DNA of 64,000 bases from Pseudeuparius sepicola (Eukaryota > Arthropoda > Insecta > Coleoptera > Anthribidae). Positions within the stretch are counted from its first letter, which is position 1. Every line of letters starts with the position of its first letter. The notes beneath the pieces are model-generated. The model made no database searches and had not been told where the DNA came from. It worked only from the letters and a program-made list of their open reading frames with translations. Both the position numbers and the translations under genes were made by a program. Shown piece by piece: positions 47,110 to 59,670 of this stretch. The DNA lies in contig OY987305.1 of assembly GCA_963920635.1 (NCBI GenBank), positions 8,843,153 to 8,907,152 of the forward strand, in the 5' to 3' direction.

Positions 47110-48990
47110 ATCACGGTGAATTCAAGAGAAAGACATTTTAATAGACATCGTTTAGTAATTGGAAAAGTTCTAATGGCATTTATCTCCGTTGTTAATGGCT
47201 TAAATATTTTTTGATCGCATTTTTTAAATAATGTTTCTAAGTAAGATAGATTAAGAAAATTAGTGACCGAAATAAATCAGAAAACGAATAAAATAATACT
47301 ACCTACTGGATCTCATAACATATTACAGAATTTGGGTAGGTATCTATCTATACTTAACTTAGGACCGTTGAAACTAGGTAAACTAGCTGTGAGGTTAAAT
47401 CAAGATCGACGTTAAATTATTAGTTCAAGTAGCTCAATAGATATATCCTAAGAACTATATGTACCTATTTGTAATATCTCTGAAAATTGTGTTTCTGCTT
47501 TTGGATTTTGAATTAGTCAGTTTAACTAGTTTGTTCTAAAATGAATAATTCGAATTTCCGCGAGGCAATAAATGCTTTCAATATTCAGCTGTAACAAACC
47601 TGCAACTTGCATTTGAATATTTGGGGAGAAATCTCGGTCTATGTAAAACGCGTTAATTTCTGGAACTATGCAGAACTCAAGTATCTCAACTGTATTTGCT
47701 ACTGAAGCAAGTCCTGAATACGTTTGAATTATTAATAAATTAATCTGGTCGCATTTCTCACGATATTCTCCCAATAACTTACCACTAAATCCTTCTTGGC
47801 ATCGTTGTCGGATTAGTTAGTTTTTTAACGAAATCTCTTACCCTTGAGAGTTTTTTTTATTTATTTAACGCTGCCTTAGGGTCCGAGATAAAATTTATAG
47901 ATTTCTCCCAAGGAAACAAAAGTTCGTAGGTCTCGGAGGGTGGCCGTATTTGATTTAACGTTCCGATAAACTCGCTGGCGACCCCAAGAAATAGTCGAAA
48001 AATAAATTCTGTATTTAATTAACAGCTCTTCCGGTAATTGAGTAAGGACGGGTTTATTTTTCGTAAATATGTGGCCCAAACACGAGTTTGGGGACTACAT
48101 ACTACCACAGTATAATCAGTAACCCAACTCTCTCAGATATTCTTCCCGCGTTTTGACTCGGCTTAACTTTGCATAAACAATGAGTAGATTAAGCTCTTAT
48201 ATCGCCTATGATTTTTATTCTCCCAAACTTGGAAATTCTCCATCCCTATGCCCTCGCCTATATCCATCTGAATTAGCATCACTTTGCAATCTATTTTTGT
48301 GGGTGTACGGTGTAACGCGAGGCCAGACTCCATAGCTTATTTAGGAAATGCGCTTTAATGCAATTTAGCTCTTTATCTAACGCTTATTTGATGTTTTGAC
48401 AAATAACTGCTCGTTTAATTTCGCTCTAGCCTTTGCCCGGGATCGATGCATCCGTCTTGGCAAAAACAAGATTGATGCTGATCGAATGGGCAGACCTTGA
48501 ATTTGTATTTTAGATAATAGAAAATATGCCTTTTATGGGGCCGATTGACATCGGCTTTTATTCGAATAGCTTCTCTCTAGCAATTAGAATACTAATGCAA
48601 GACTTACAAGACAAAATCTGGATTCTATAACTCATTCGTTAATGTAAAAGAAAAAAGTCTATTGTTTCTCTCAATTTTCATTGCCGCACCTATATCAAAC
48701 GAAAAGACAAACCCCTCAGTTCTCAATTAAAACGGCAATTAAAACATCGGGGAATATCTTGTTTTGAAACATTAATCACAGATGCGGCCTAACAGTTGAA
48801 CCATTATTGGTGGGGATAAATTTTTCCATCTATGTAGTAAACACCCATTAAAAATTCCTTCTTTTGAGTTCATAATTTTTGATATATGCTCTTTCGTTTG
48901 TGAGTACTCTATAAAGATTTATTTTACCTTTAAAAAAAACAGTGTTGGACTTGACGTAAGTAAGATTGAGCTTGTTTTTTATTTTTGTTC
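47110..48990. other. No recognisable gene
   Basis: Frames 47526-47774 and 47876-48079 (minus) lack known domains. I tested the first as a 5' exon of the DUF4773 gene and found no convincing start or phase. Confidence 0.45.
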
Positions 48991-50731
48991 ATAACAAGAA
49001 TTTTTGAGAACTAGAATTTGTTCGCTTGTTATTGTCATTATTCTACAATTCGGAGACCTGTGCATTTTGTCCTTGGCCTTCACGACGCCAGTTCGACCCT
49101 GCAAAATGTTTATTGGCAAGCGTTCGGGGACAATTGGCACCGATCTCAATAATTTCTAATCTCTGGCGATTCTTATGGAATATTCCAAAAATAAACGTCA
49201 TGATGTTATAACAAGAATTTTTGAGAACTAGAATTTGTTCGCTTGTTATTGTCATTATTCTACAATTCGGAGACCTGTGCATTTTGTCCTTGGCCTTCAC
49301 GACGCCAGTTCGACCCTGCAAAATGTTTATTGGCAAGCGTTCGGGGACAATTGGCACCGATCTCAATAATTTCTAATCTCTGGCGATTCTTATGGAATAT
49401 TCCAAAAATAAACGTCATGATGTTATAACAAGAATTTTTGAGAACTAGAATTTGTTCGCTTGTTATTGTCATTATTCTACAATTCGGAGACCTGTGCATT
49501 TTGTCCTTGGCCTTCACGACGCCAGTTCGACCCTGCAAAATGTTTATTGGCAAGCGTTCGGGGACAATTGGCACCGATCTCAATAATTTCTAATCTCTGG
49601 CGATTCTTATGGAATATTCCAAAAATAAACGTCATGATGTTATAACAAGAATTTTTGAGAACTAGAATTTGTTCGCTTGTTATTGTCATTATTCTACAAT
49701 TCGGAGACCTGTGCATTTTGTCCTTGGCCTTCACGACGCCAGTTCGACCCTGCAAAATGTTTATTGGCAAGCGTTCGGGGACAATTGGCACCGATCTCAA
49801 TAATTTCTAATCTCTGGCGATTCTTATGGAATATTCCAAAAATAAACGTCATGATGTTATAACAAGAATTTTTGAGAACTAGAATTTGTTCGCTTGTTAT
49901 TGTCATTATTCTACAATTCGGAGACCTGTGCATTTTGTCCTTGGCCTTCACGACGCCAGTTCGACCCTGCAAAATGTTTATTGGCAAGCGTTCGGGGACA
50001 ATTGGCACCGATCTCAATAATTTCTAATCTCTGGCGATTCTTATGGAATATTCCAAAAATAAACGTCATGATGTTATAACAAGAATTTTTGAGAACTAGA
50101 ATTTGTTCGCTTGTTATTGTCATTATTCTACAATTCGGAGACCTGTGCATTTTGTCCTTGGCCTTCACGACGCCAGTTCGACCCTGCAAAATGTTTATTG
50201 GCAAGCGTTCGGGGACAATTGGCACCGATCTCAATAATTTCTAATCTCTGGCGATTCTTATGGAATATTCCAAAAATAAACGTCATGATGTTATAACAAG
50301 AATTTTTGAGAACTAGAATTTGTTCGCTTGTTATTGTCATTATTCTACAATTCGGAGACCTGTGCATTTTGTCCTTGGCCTTCACGACGCCAGTTCGACC
50401 CTGCAAAATGTTTATTGGCAAGCGTTCGGGGACAATTGGCACCGATCTCAATAATTTCTAATCTCTGGCGATTCTTATGGAATATTCCAAAAATAAACGT
50501 CATGATGTTATAACAAGAATTTTTGAGAACTAGAATTTGTTCGCTTGTTATTGTCATTATTCTACAATTCGGAGACCTGTGCATTTTGTCCTTGGCCTTC
50601 ACGACGCCAGTTCGACCCTGCAAAATGTTTATTGGCAAGCGTTCGGGGACAATTGGCACCGATCTCAATAATTTCTAATCTCTGGCGATTCTTATGGAAT
50701 ATTCCAAAAATAAACGTCATGATGTTATAAC
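48991..50731. repeat. 217-bp tandem repeat, eight copies
   Basis: Units start at 48991, 49208, 49425, 49642, 49859, 50076, 50293 and 50510, each beginning ATAACAAGAATTTTTGAGAA and ending CGTCATGATGTT. Five bases of a ninth copy follow (50727-50731). I see no difference between copies. Repeated frames of 61 and 107 codons are only the repeat read in two frames; since 217 is not a multiple of three they shift frame each unit. Confidence 0.95.
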
Positions 50732-50784
50732 GTACGTCCCATTAAACAATTTATGTGAACAATGCAGCTTGTCAGATTGTTTGA

Positions 50785-50953
50785 CACGTCACTGGATACC
50801 GACGCCATCAGACGTAGTTTTGCAGCGACTATTGTGGGAACACAGAAAATATACCCTATATATTCTGAGGTACTTCAGTTTCTACTGAAGTAATATTCAC
50901 AAAGAACAGCAGCTCGCGGAACGCATGCGCTTTCCAATTGAGGCAGTGACGTC
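50785..50953 (-). repeat. MITE-like dispersed repeat, ACGTCACTG ends
   Basis: Its reverse complement shares TGACGTCACTGCCTCAATTGG, TTCTTTGTG-ATATTAC and TTTTCTGTGTTC blocks with the copies at 37314-37490 and 42424-42585. Confidence 0.6.
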
Positions 50954-51685
50954 AGACTAATGAGACAGCGTTGAAACGAATGCAGCTACTTCTTCAGTTT
51001 TTTTTTTGTATTTACGGACTTTTTTGGCGTTTAACCGCAATGTTGCGAAAAGGAAAACCAATATATGATGCTGTTATTCCCCTGCCAAATACCTGTTGGG
51101 CCAATTGATTAATGAAACAAACCGTTTACGAAATTATAATAATTCTTCCACCGTTTTAAGTTTATTATCGTTTGGAAATGATTTCATTCCACTGGACCAA
51201 CAAGGTGTAAAAACCAGGTTATTTAGTCCGGCGCAAAATACGAATCGCAGATAAAAAAATACTCCATCAAGCTTAAAACCAACCGTTCTAGTAAGCTAAT
51301 TTGGCGGGTAAAGTTGTGGCATTACGAAAACAAAAGTTTTCAATTAACCAAAGCATTGTTTGGTTATCAATGAAACACGAGGGGCCAATAACGTAGGTAC
51401 CCTTCGAGTATAAAACGATATTGTGGGCAGCGGGTATTGAAAAATAATTACTCGTGTGCTCCTTTGTCCCCACTTTTGGCCAGAAATAAATTATATTTCG
51501 ACAGTAAATTTTTGGGATTCCCTGGATTTTTGGGGATCAAAATGAATTCACAAGGACTACACATTGGGGCATATAACTGTGTCGCCATTTCCACAGATTT
51601 TTATTTATTTTTCAGTAAAATTATTGTAGTGACAATGTCTTCCCATTTCAATTAGATTTCTTTTATGGCTCTGCTACTAGGTATA
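50954..51685. other. No recognisable gene
   Basis: The frame at 51437-51655 (plus) has no motif. No repeat structure was noticed. Confidence 0.45.
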
Positions 51686-52482
51686 TACAGGATTATTCAT
51701 ATAACATTGTACCCCCTTTACTATTATGTTTTTAATTTTGGAAGAAAAATGTAAATATGAAAATTGTATAAAATTTTCTTGCGATTTCAGTTGTGTATTT
51801 AAAAAAAGAAATTAAAGTCGCGTTTTGGAGATATAGACCAAACTTACGTTTTTTAGATGGAACACTCTGTATATTTCTTGATTTATATCAAGAGGCATTT
51901 AGAAGACACTCTGTAGAGTTAAACAAAAAATATCTCAGGAGATCAGAGAGATGAACGAGACAGGTATCCACTACAAGGGAAGTTTATTAAGAAGATATGC
52001 TCTCTCTGTGTTGCACAAAATGGAAGCATTATAGAGCACCTTCTATAATTTTATTTAATTCATAATAAATAAAATAATCCATAAATATGCCTTTCATTAA
52101 ACTTAAAATGACAGAAAAAATAAAATATAACTTATGGAAAATTTCCACGGCAGTATTGGCTTTACTGAATTTTCAATATATTATTGTATGTATAATCCTG
52201 GGAATACAACAATTAATATCAAATCTCCATTAATAATATTCTCGTAATAAGTGTTTTGAATTTTCCATGGCAATTTTGATTTTGTCCGAGATTCAGTAAT
52301 TCAAAGGACGATTTTGTGCAAACATAAGTTGGGTCTTTATCTCCGAAATGCGGCATTCATTTGTTCTTCTGAATACACAACTAAAATCGCAAGAAAATTT
52401 TATACAATTTTCATAATTACATTTTTTTTCCATAATTAAAAAGAAACAAGTAAGGGGTAGAATGTTATATGAATAACCCTGT
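51686..52482. repeat. 0.8-kb foldback element
   Basis: TACAGGATTATTCATATAAC (51686) pairs with TTATATGAATAACCCTGTA ending at 52482. The arms, about 165 bases each, include AAATTGTATAAAATTTTCTT-type blocks; the centre is less symmetric. Confidence 0.75.
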
Positions 52483-52948
52483 ACAGGGTGTCCCAGAGTT
52501 GGGCTGTTCTAAATAACAGAAAAACGAAAGAATAATTCTGAAACGTGGGGCTTAAAATTTTCCATATAACGAGGGCTGTATGTGTGACACTCTATGTAAT
52601 ATGTGCGTGAGTGTGATAACTTTCGAGCGAATCCACATTATCCTTGTATCCTCAAATTTGATATAGGTACGTAATTTTCCATAAAATAGAACAGTTCACA
52701 TTGCTTTTGGACAAAATCTCTACATTGAAAGGAGTGGAAATGGGTGGTTGAAAACATTAACTATTTAGTTTTCGTGATACAGTATTTTTTATCTAACGAA
52801 TCGCTTTCAGTTCATATTTTTGTTTTCAACGACATTTTTATTGAATTGTTCATCGCGCAAGAAGATTTGTTGCTACCGTCTTCTGTTCATCGGACATCTT
52901 TCTCGTAATTTGTGTCTCATTCAGAAAAGCTTTTACACGTCTAGGTAT
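52482..52948. repeat. Unpaired ACAGGGTGTCCC foldback end
   Basis: A TACAGGGTGTCCCAGAG terminus abuts the previous element at a shared TGTACA. I found no matching opposite end, so this is a half element or a truncated copy. Confidence 0.45.
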
Positions 52949-54092
52949 ATAGGGTGCCCAATTTAGATGGAATAATGGATATAACTTTTTAAATACACCT
53001 TGTATAACAAAATGTTTCAGACAAGAGTTTTTCAGTTTATCTATCTGCATATTTTGGTGACCTTGAATTTTTTTGGGAGACAGTCGTTTCGTTGCTATGG
53101 CAACCAACTTTGTTTTTTTTTTAAATAGCACTATGCACTTTTCTGTTCAAATTTGGAATCAGCTCCTTTTTGTGCATACGAACATGTAAAATTTCATTGC
53201 GGTTGCATAAGACAATTTTTGAGAAAAAGTAGAATTTCTGCAAGTACGCCAAAATTTAAATTCGAGAGCATTGCCTAAAAAGTAGGCTATGCCTAATGAA
53301 AATTTTGACATTTTTGCAATGGTAACTAATGGTAGGTATCTATCTTTCCACAATCTTGGATTGGCAGAAGAGGGGCCAAGAGACCACCGAGGTCTCCCGG
53401 TCTTACCACGTGTGATTTCTTTCTTGTGAGGACCTAAAATCCAGGGTGTATAAAAATTGTCCCCAAAATTAGAACAGCGCATATGAAACAAAATAGCGTT
53501 GATTCCTCCAGACTGGATTAGGAATGTACTTAGTAGTTTTCACGACAGACTGGGTCATTGTCTCGCTGTGAATGGAGAACATTATCAGATTAATTGATTT
53601 TTAGGTAGCATTGATTTATTGTGCCTAGTTATTTATTAATACACACATTTTGCAAGCTTAACATGATTTACCTGCCGTCGGTAGGTTATCATTACATGCA
53701 AAAATGTCAAGATTTTCATTACGCATGGCCTACTTTTTAGGCAACGCTCTCGAATTTAAATTTTGGCGTACTTGCAGAAATTCTACTTTTCTCAAAAATT
53801 TTCTTATGCAACCCCAATGAAATTTTACATGTGTTCGTATGCACAAAACGGAGCTAATAATAATAATTCTCACCCTCACAATACTCCAAACTATAGGAGT
53901 ACCCCAGAAGCAACCACATTCTTGTGCGGGGGAGGGGGGCAATTACTATTATTTTGTCTTCGTTGCCATTTGCGGCTAGGGCTGACTTTTTTCCCGATAG
54001 AACTAGGATAGCATTCGCTCAAGTACTACGGAAAACCCTAGAAAACCGTAGTACTCCCAGTGAGTGTAGGACAAATTAGTGAATCACACGGG

Positions 54093-55232
54093 CACGGGCG
54101 TAGCCAGGATTTAGTTTTGGGGGGGGGGGTTAGTTTGAGAAGTAAATAAAACAACAAAAATATACTTACATGAAATTTAATATCTATACCTATATTCATC
54201 CGAAAAACTACGACATATTTATAAAGTTCTTAACTTTAAATGAAATGGATAAATTAATTTCGTTCCTCTGCGCTAAATCTAAAACCATTAAAGAAAATCT
54301 TCGGCTTTTTCTTTTAAATATATCCACTACTTCATCTGCATGAATTTCTGTTCCATAGTGAATGTTCATTAGAGCCAAACCATTAAGTCTGTTTTCACTT
54401 GTAGTGTTTCGTAAATAGTTTTTCAGTCTCCTTGGGCTCGAGAAAGACCTTTATGGGGTAGCAGTGGATACAGGAATGTGTAGTAATTTAATAATAATAA
54501 TTGTAGTAATGTGTAAATATTAGGATAAAGGTTTTTATCGCACATATCTAGGCATTCCAAACTAGATTTCGGGGTAGGCAGTCTTCTTATCAGCATGCAA
54601 GGTAGCTGAAGCTTTGATAGCTAAATCCAAATTTGTTTTTTTATTAGAAACCCCTTGACCTTGACTACACCACGTTTTCCAGTAGTCCATACCTTTAGGC
54701 TTATCACCCTTCCTTTTTTTCCCCTCCATTTTTCGACAGTAATAATGATTCACGTATCTATCTTTAACAAGGTCATCGAATAACAGTGCACTAAAATTAC
54801 TCACTTACACGGTACACTTAATTCTCTTCACTATTCGTTCACCACTTTTCACTTTTATTCGTTTCGAGTTCGCATGGAACAATACTGCCGTAAGCGCGGT
54901 CACGCGCCGCGGCGCCGCTTATATAGCAGCCCAGTAGCCGTCCAGAAACTTCCACGAACTTCCACAAAGTTCCGCTCATTTCGACCGAGGGGCGTGGCGA
55001 ATAATCGAGAAACAACGCAAAGTGTCCCTACAATACAAAATAGTTCGGCTGCAACTGCGTCTGCCTCTCGTCAAAAGATGGCGCTAGGCGCTACTATTAC
55101 TACATATATTCAAACGTAATAATAATTTAACTCTTCACTCCTCGTATTTTTTCGGTATAATATTAGGTAATATTTTACTTATTTCGGGGGGGGGGGTTGA
55201 ACCCCCGAAACCCCCCCTTGGCTACGCCCGTG
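54093..55232 (-). mobile_element. hAT element, internally deleted, 1,140 bp
   Basis: 14-base inverted ends CACGGGCGTAGCCA / TGGCTACGCCCGTG with the 8-bp direct duplication CACACGGG at 54085-54092 and 55233-55240. A G-run follows the left end and a G/C run precedes the right end. It retains a piece of hAT transposase on the minus strand. Confidence 0.88.
54240..54804 (-). pseudogene. hAT transposase remnant (C-terminal dimerisation domain)
   Basis: From about 54478 down to 54240 the minus strand reads IPVSTATP, a stop where the conserved Glu/Arg region should be, then RSFSSPRRLKNYLRNTT, RLNGLALMNIHYG and VVDIFKRKSRR. This is the hAT C-terminal dimerisation motif. An open frame at 54804-54562 upstream (Lys/Arg-rich, with YWKTWCSQGQG) is probably the original N-terminal exon. 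The catalytic core is missing, so the copy is non-autonomous. Confidence 0.75.
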
Positions 55233-55609
55233 CACACGGGTAAAGCCTATTTAGGAGCAATACCGTGAACCCTTACATTTGTCCAGTGCTCTTGGCCATT
55301 GCGGTGTTTTTCTTTAAAGACATATATGCATATGCCTGCCTCGAACCGAGGTCGATCGAAAGCAGAAAAAAATGCAGTCTAAAAAGTCAGCGCCGGTACG
55401 AGCGACGCCACCGCGGCCCCAGAGCTGATTCCAAATTTGAAAAAACAAAGATGGTTGCCATAACAACGAAACGACTGTCTCCCAAAAAATTCAAGGTCAC
55501 CAAAATATGCAGATATATCAACTGAAAAACTCTGGTCTGAAACATTTTTTATACAAGGTGTATTTAAAAAGTTATACCCATTATTCCATCTAAATTGGGC
55601 ACCCTGTAT

Positions 55610-57179
55610 CTACATCTACTAAAGGGTTATTTGTGATTGGAACCGAACAATGTCGGATTAAAACCGATGGCCTGGGCCCGATTATAAAAACTCGATCGAG
55701 TCACCCTGGAGCGCCACGCACGCCGCATACTAAATCAAGCCGAATTCCCGTCTTACCTTCATCCAGGGCATATCCGTTCGTCAATACCGCCAACGCCAAG
55801 GCGCAGATTGCACAAACACTGCAGTCCATCGCCGACTCGTCCAGTTATTAATTCGGCAAATAGCCTCGGATTTGTCGAACTGAAAACTACGCGGGTGGCG
55901 GCGTGCAGTTGCCTTTATACATGTGGGAATGCCATACACGCCGGACGAATTTTAGAGAGTGCCTTTTATTCATTAATATGTAATAACTGATAGTGCGAAC
56001 GCGAACCGGTTGCTTTCTTTTGTTTGAGTGTGTCCGCTGCGCAGAAAGAAGTCGTAGGAGACAATGCAGGATGGGCACAATGAATAACCATAATAGATAA
56101 AGCGTGATAGTATCCTATCGAATAATAATTATTAGAGTGATTTTAAAAGTTAGGTAGGACTAACGTTGTATCCTTGATAGTTTACAAGAGGAGCTTTTTC
56201 AGATAGTACCTATTCGATATTCTGAAAAAAAAAAACAGGAAAATCCCAAAAGCTCCTAAACATTTTGGGGTTTTGTTATATTATTCTCTTGGTTAAAACA
56301 AATATTTTTTGTTATTGCATTGATCGTTTATCTTTATCAGGAGATCCACAACTTCAAGTTAAATACGTTTAGTACACAATTTGAAAATATATTTCAAAAA
56401 CGAAAAAAGATAATGATAGTTTGGGGGTAGTGGGAGACTTAGCGTGGACACCCTCTACAAAGCACACGATGCTCCATATCAAATACTTATCCTCTTAAAG
56501 AAGCCTTAATAAATACCTATTTGAATTTCTATAATTTCCCCATTTCCACAGAATTTTCCTCGGTTCCTATCCCAAGAACTTTCAAGAAAAATAATGCGGA
56601 ATAATTAATTTTATGAGATTGTTCAACTGTGACAGTGACGAGCAAAATTTCTCCCAAAATTCATATATCAATTCACCCCCATTCTTGGAAAGCATCTTAG
56701 TTATCTCGTTAGTAGAAGTGGATATTTCTTAATTATTTATGCATGGGCGTTTCAAACTGTCACCACAAAAAGAAGGTTTATTTTGCATTCTTCTTCTAAT
56801 TTTGTTGTGGGTTTCAACCTGATTTAATCACATTACTTTTAAAATTCAGCGCAATTTCTTAAGAGTAAAAGGAGTAGGTAGTACCTTAAAATTTAGGATT
56901 CTATTTTATTTGAAAATTGGGGTGAACTGGAAAAATTAAATATACCAGGGGAATCTACTAAACCTATATTATCTGCCTGCATAGTGCATTGTGGAATATA
57001 CAGCATTTACAGTATGTCTCGTTTTTCATGTTAACACCCCTAAAAATATAAGTAGGTAGGCTGCGAGAATCGAACGGGGCATTTTTTTTATAGGTATGAC
57101 TCTGAAAGGTCTTCATTTTCAAAGTATTGGTTTGGCATTGCCGAGAAAGCCTGGCCTACTGCGGTTTTTCGAAAAACCA
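55610..57179. other. No recognisable gene
   Basis: The frame at 55633-55851 (plus) has a GC-rich composition unlike its surroundings but no known domain. The remainder is AT-rich. Confidence 0.4.
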
Positions 57180-57430
57180 TATTAGGCATTTTTTCATTTA
57201 AAATCTGACATCTCTGAGTTAATCAAGACACGCGAAAAATCTCAATATAATAAATTTGAACAAAAAATATACAAGGAGTTCCATTGTGCAGGGTATCAAA
57301 GTTGAGCAAAATAGTAATTTAAAGGCATCTGGAGAGTCAAGTGTACCATGGAGTGAGTTCTAAAGACTTGAATTATCAACAAAACCACTCACAGTGTTGA
57401 TGTGCTGGTACGTCATGAAACGCGAATGGG
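57180..57430. repeat. Fragment of the 6.4-7.5 kb foldback family
   Basis: ATTTAAAATCTGACATCTC, GTTAATCAAGACAC, AATTTGAACAAAAAATATAC and CAGTGTTGATGTGC follow the same order as one arm of the foldback at 6390-7459. Confidence 0.6.
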
Positions 57431-58030
57431 CAAAATCTTGGTTAGGGTTTATTACACCGTATTATGATATAACTATGTGTCTATACTGATTAGACTACAC
57501 CCAAATTCATGTAAGCCGAACTTGTAATCGGATCGAGATAGGAGCAATTTGAGGAAAGTAAGTCATTAACTTTCGGTCTAACCAGAAATTCGAAATTAGC
57601 CATTAGAGATTGAACCCCGGGCATATAATCGCAGAAATGGCTTTTGGCGAATTGGGATTAATATTAATATGATAAGCGCCGATCCATAATCCATGAATTT
57701 CCATGGCCCGCGAATTTTGAAACCGGCCAGGCGGTCTTAATGTAAAAATATGGCCCCTCCTGAATACGCATTTCCATTAATTAATGGAGCTTATTAATTC
57801 TCAATACATCGAGGATAGTCATATGCGGAGAGTTTTAGTCGAGAAAGGCTTAAAGTCTCAACAGACGCTAACCCTCCAATTAATAGTTTAATAACTGCAC
57901 TGTTTTAATATATTCCTAGTTGATATTACTTAGCAGCCAGCATAGAAAAATCTACGAATCTACTAGGTTTTTCTATGCCATAAGACCCAATATGTAAATG
58001 CAGTAGACATATTTGCGAGAAACAGATATA
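57431..58030. other. No recognisable gene
   Basis: AT-rich; no motif or repeat was noticed. Confidence 0.45.
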
Positions 58031-58032
58031 CA

Positions 58033-58884
58033 TACAGGGTGCCCCATATGTATGGAATAATGCTTATATCTTCTTAAAAAATATATTTAGAAATAAATGG
58101 TTTAAATAAAACTTACAGTGTGACCTATTCTGCATAATCCTATCAAGTCGATTTTGTTTTACCTCTCATAATGTGGTTGCTATGCCAATGAACTTTTTTT
58201 TCAAAAGGGATCATATCTTTTTTAATCGATTTTTGGAATCAGCTACTTATTCTGCATACAACAGCATAAAAAAACTATTAACTAAAATTATTTTTATTTT
58301 TTCCGATTTAATGTGGACGTTATCAGTAAACTCGATGGAGGCAAAAAATATACTGTATTAAAATTGTTTGATGGTTCTGCCATAATGAGAATGGTAAATC
58401 TTTCGAATTCAGTTAAATGTACCATTTTAACTTGCAATACATAAAATACCTACTGATTAAATTTATCGACCAATGAGAATTTTTTTATAAGAAAAGCAAA
58501 AAGAAAAGAAGCAAAACCATCAAACAATTTTAATGTAGCATATTTTTTGCCTCCATCGAGTTTTCTGATAACGTCCACTATTAAATCGGAAAAAATAAAA
58601 ATAATTTATTTCTCAAAATTTTCCTTATGTAACCTATAGATTTTTTATGCTGTTGTATGCAGAATAAGTAGCTGATTCCAAAAATCGATTAAAAAATATA
58701 TGATCCCATTTGAAAAAAAAGTTCGTTGCCATAGCAACCACATTATGAGAGGTAAAACAAAATCGACTTGATAGGATTATGCAGAATAGGTCACACTGTA
58801 AGTTTTATTTAAACCATTTTTTTCTAAATATATTTTTTAAGAAGATATAAACATTATTCCATACATATGGGGCAAACTGTATAG
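58033..58884. repeat. 0.85-kb foldback element
   Basis: TACAGGGTGCCCCATATGTA (58033) pairs with TACATATGGGGCAAACTGTA ending near 58883. The arms run inward about 345 bases to 58380/58513 and share blocks such as GGTCACACTGTAAG and GTAGCTGATTCCAAAAATCG. The frame at 58173-58361 is arm sequence. Confidence 0.85.
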
Positions 58885-59499
58885 AGATAATGTATATTCT
58901 TCAAAATCTTCTGATTCTACAGTGACTGGCAGAATGTACGCAACATATGGCATTTTTTTTATTTTGCTCCAAAATAAAAAACGGTCATTAGGCATGTCCT
59001 GAAAGCGTTACGCAAAATAGTGTCCAATACTTCACAACAACAGACTTTGTGGAATGTGCTTGATGTGGTATTTTAAATTAAATCAATCCCCTAGACCCCG
59101 TTTCTTAGTTTTTTTTGTCTTCTACCATTGTTCTCTACGGCTTAAAATAAGGGTACTTTACTCTCGTGTCGCAATTAAGTTTTTGACTCCCCCTCGTATA
59201 CCGGGATGCCTGCATGCATTTTTTAGGGCCCTATGTAAGTTTCAGGGCACGCCTACTGCAGCCCCACAGTCGGTTTTTTATTTCGGCTCAAAATAAAAAA
59301 AAATCTCATACAGTATGTCTACTTTTATTAAGTGTACCTATACAAATCGATAACAAAATTACTTTGTGAGATATTTTCAAAAACCTGTTTTGTTCGAAAG
59401 ATTTCAAAAAACGCTTCTTTTGACATTATTAGTTTTGTCAATATGCAAATCCAGGGACGGCTACGATTTTTATTATACCCCCGTTTTTACGAAAACCAT
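58885..59499. other. No gene; degenerate repeat fragments
   Basis: GCAACATATGGCATTTTTTT near 58942 resembles GCAACATATGGGATTTTTTT near 61614, and AAGGGTACTTTACTC near 59150 is the reverse of a run near 61780. These may be parts of one dispersed family. No coding motif. Confidence 0.4.
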
Positions 59500-59670
59500 T
59501 TTGCGATTAGCAATTTAAAATCTGACATCACAGCGTTAATCAGTACACCCAAAAATCCCCATATACCAAATTTGAACAGAAAATTTTCGATTCTAAAGAG
59601 CGCCAAAGTTGAGCAAAATCTGGCAAGTCAAGTGCGCAATGGAATGCCCTTAAAACATTTGAGTGGTTAA
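59500..59670. repeat. Second fragment of the 6.4-7.5 kb foldback family
   Basis: ATTTAAAATCTGACATCACAG, GTTAATCAGTACACCC, ATACCAAATTTGAACA and CAAAGTTGAGCAAAAT match the arms at 6390-7459. Confidence 0.6.

Larger units (their letters stand above)
52949..55609. repeat. Foldback element whose right arm is split by an insertion
   Basis: The left arm begins ATAGGGTGCCCAATTTAG (52949). The right arm ends CTAAATTGGGCACCCTGTAT (about 55609). The outer parts 52949-53115 and 55443-55609 pair, and the inner parts 53150-53325 and 53697-53857 pair. The right arm is interrupted between 53857 and about 55418 next to an AGCT that occurs on both sides. The inserted DNA starts with the 58-bp repeat also seen at 29955 and contains the hAT element at 54093-55232. 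Confidence 0.7.

Noticed and set aside
47526..47774. 5' exon of the DUF4773 gene
   Set aside because: A GTAAGT donor exists nearby at about 47777-47782, but the phase that fits the next exon meets a stop with no acceptor or ATG before it.
49026..50730. Repeated 61- and 107-codon open frames
   Set aside because: They are the 217-bp repeat read on each strand. The unit length is not a multiple of three, so the frame changes at each copy and no continuous protein exists.
48991..50731. CRISPR-like array
   Set aside because: The whole 217-bp unit repeats with no unique spacers, and the DNA is eukaryotic.
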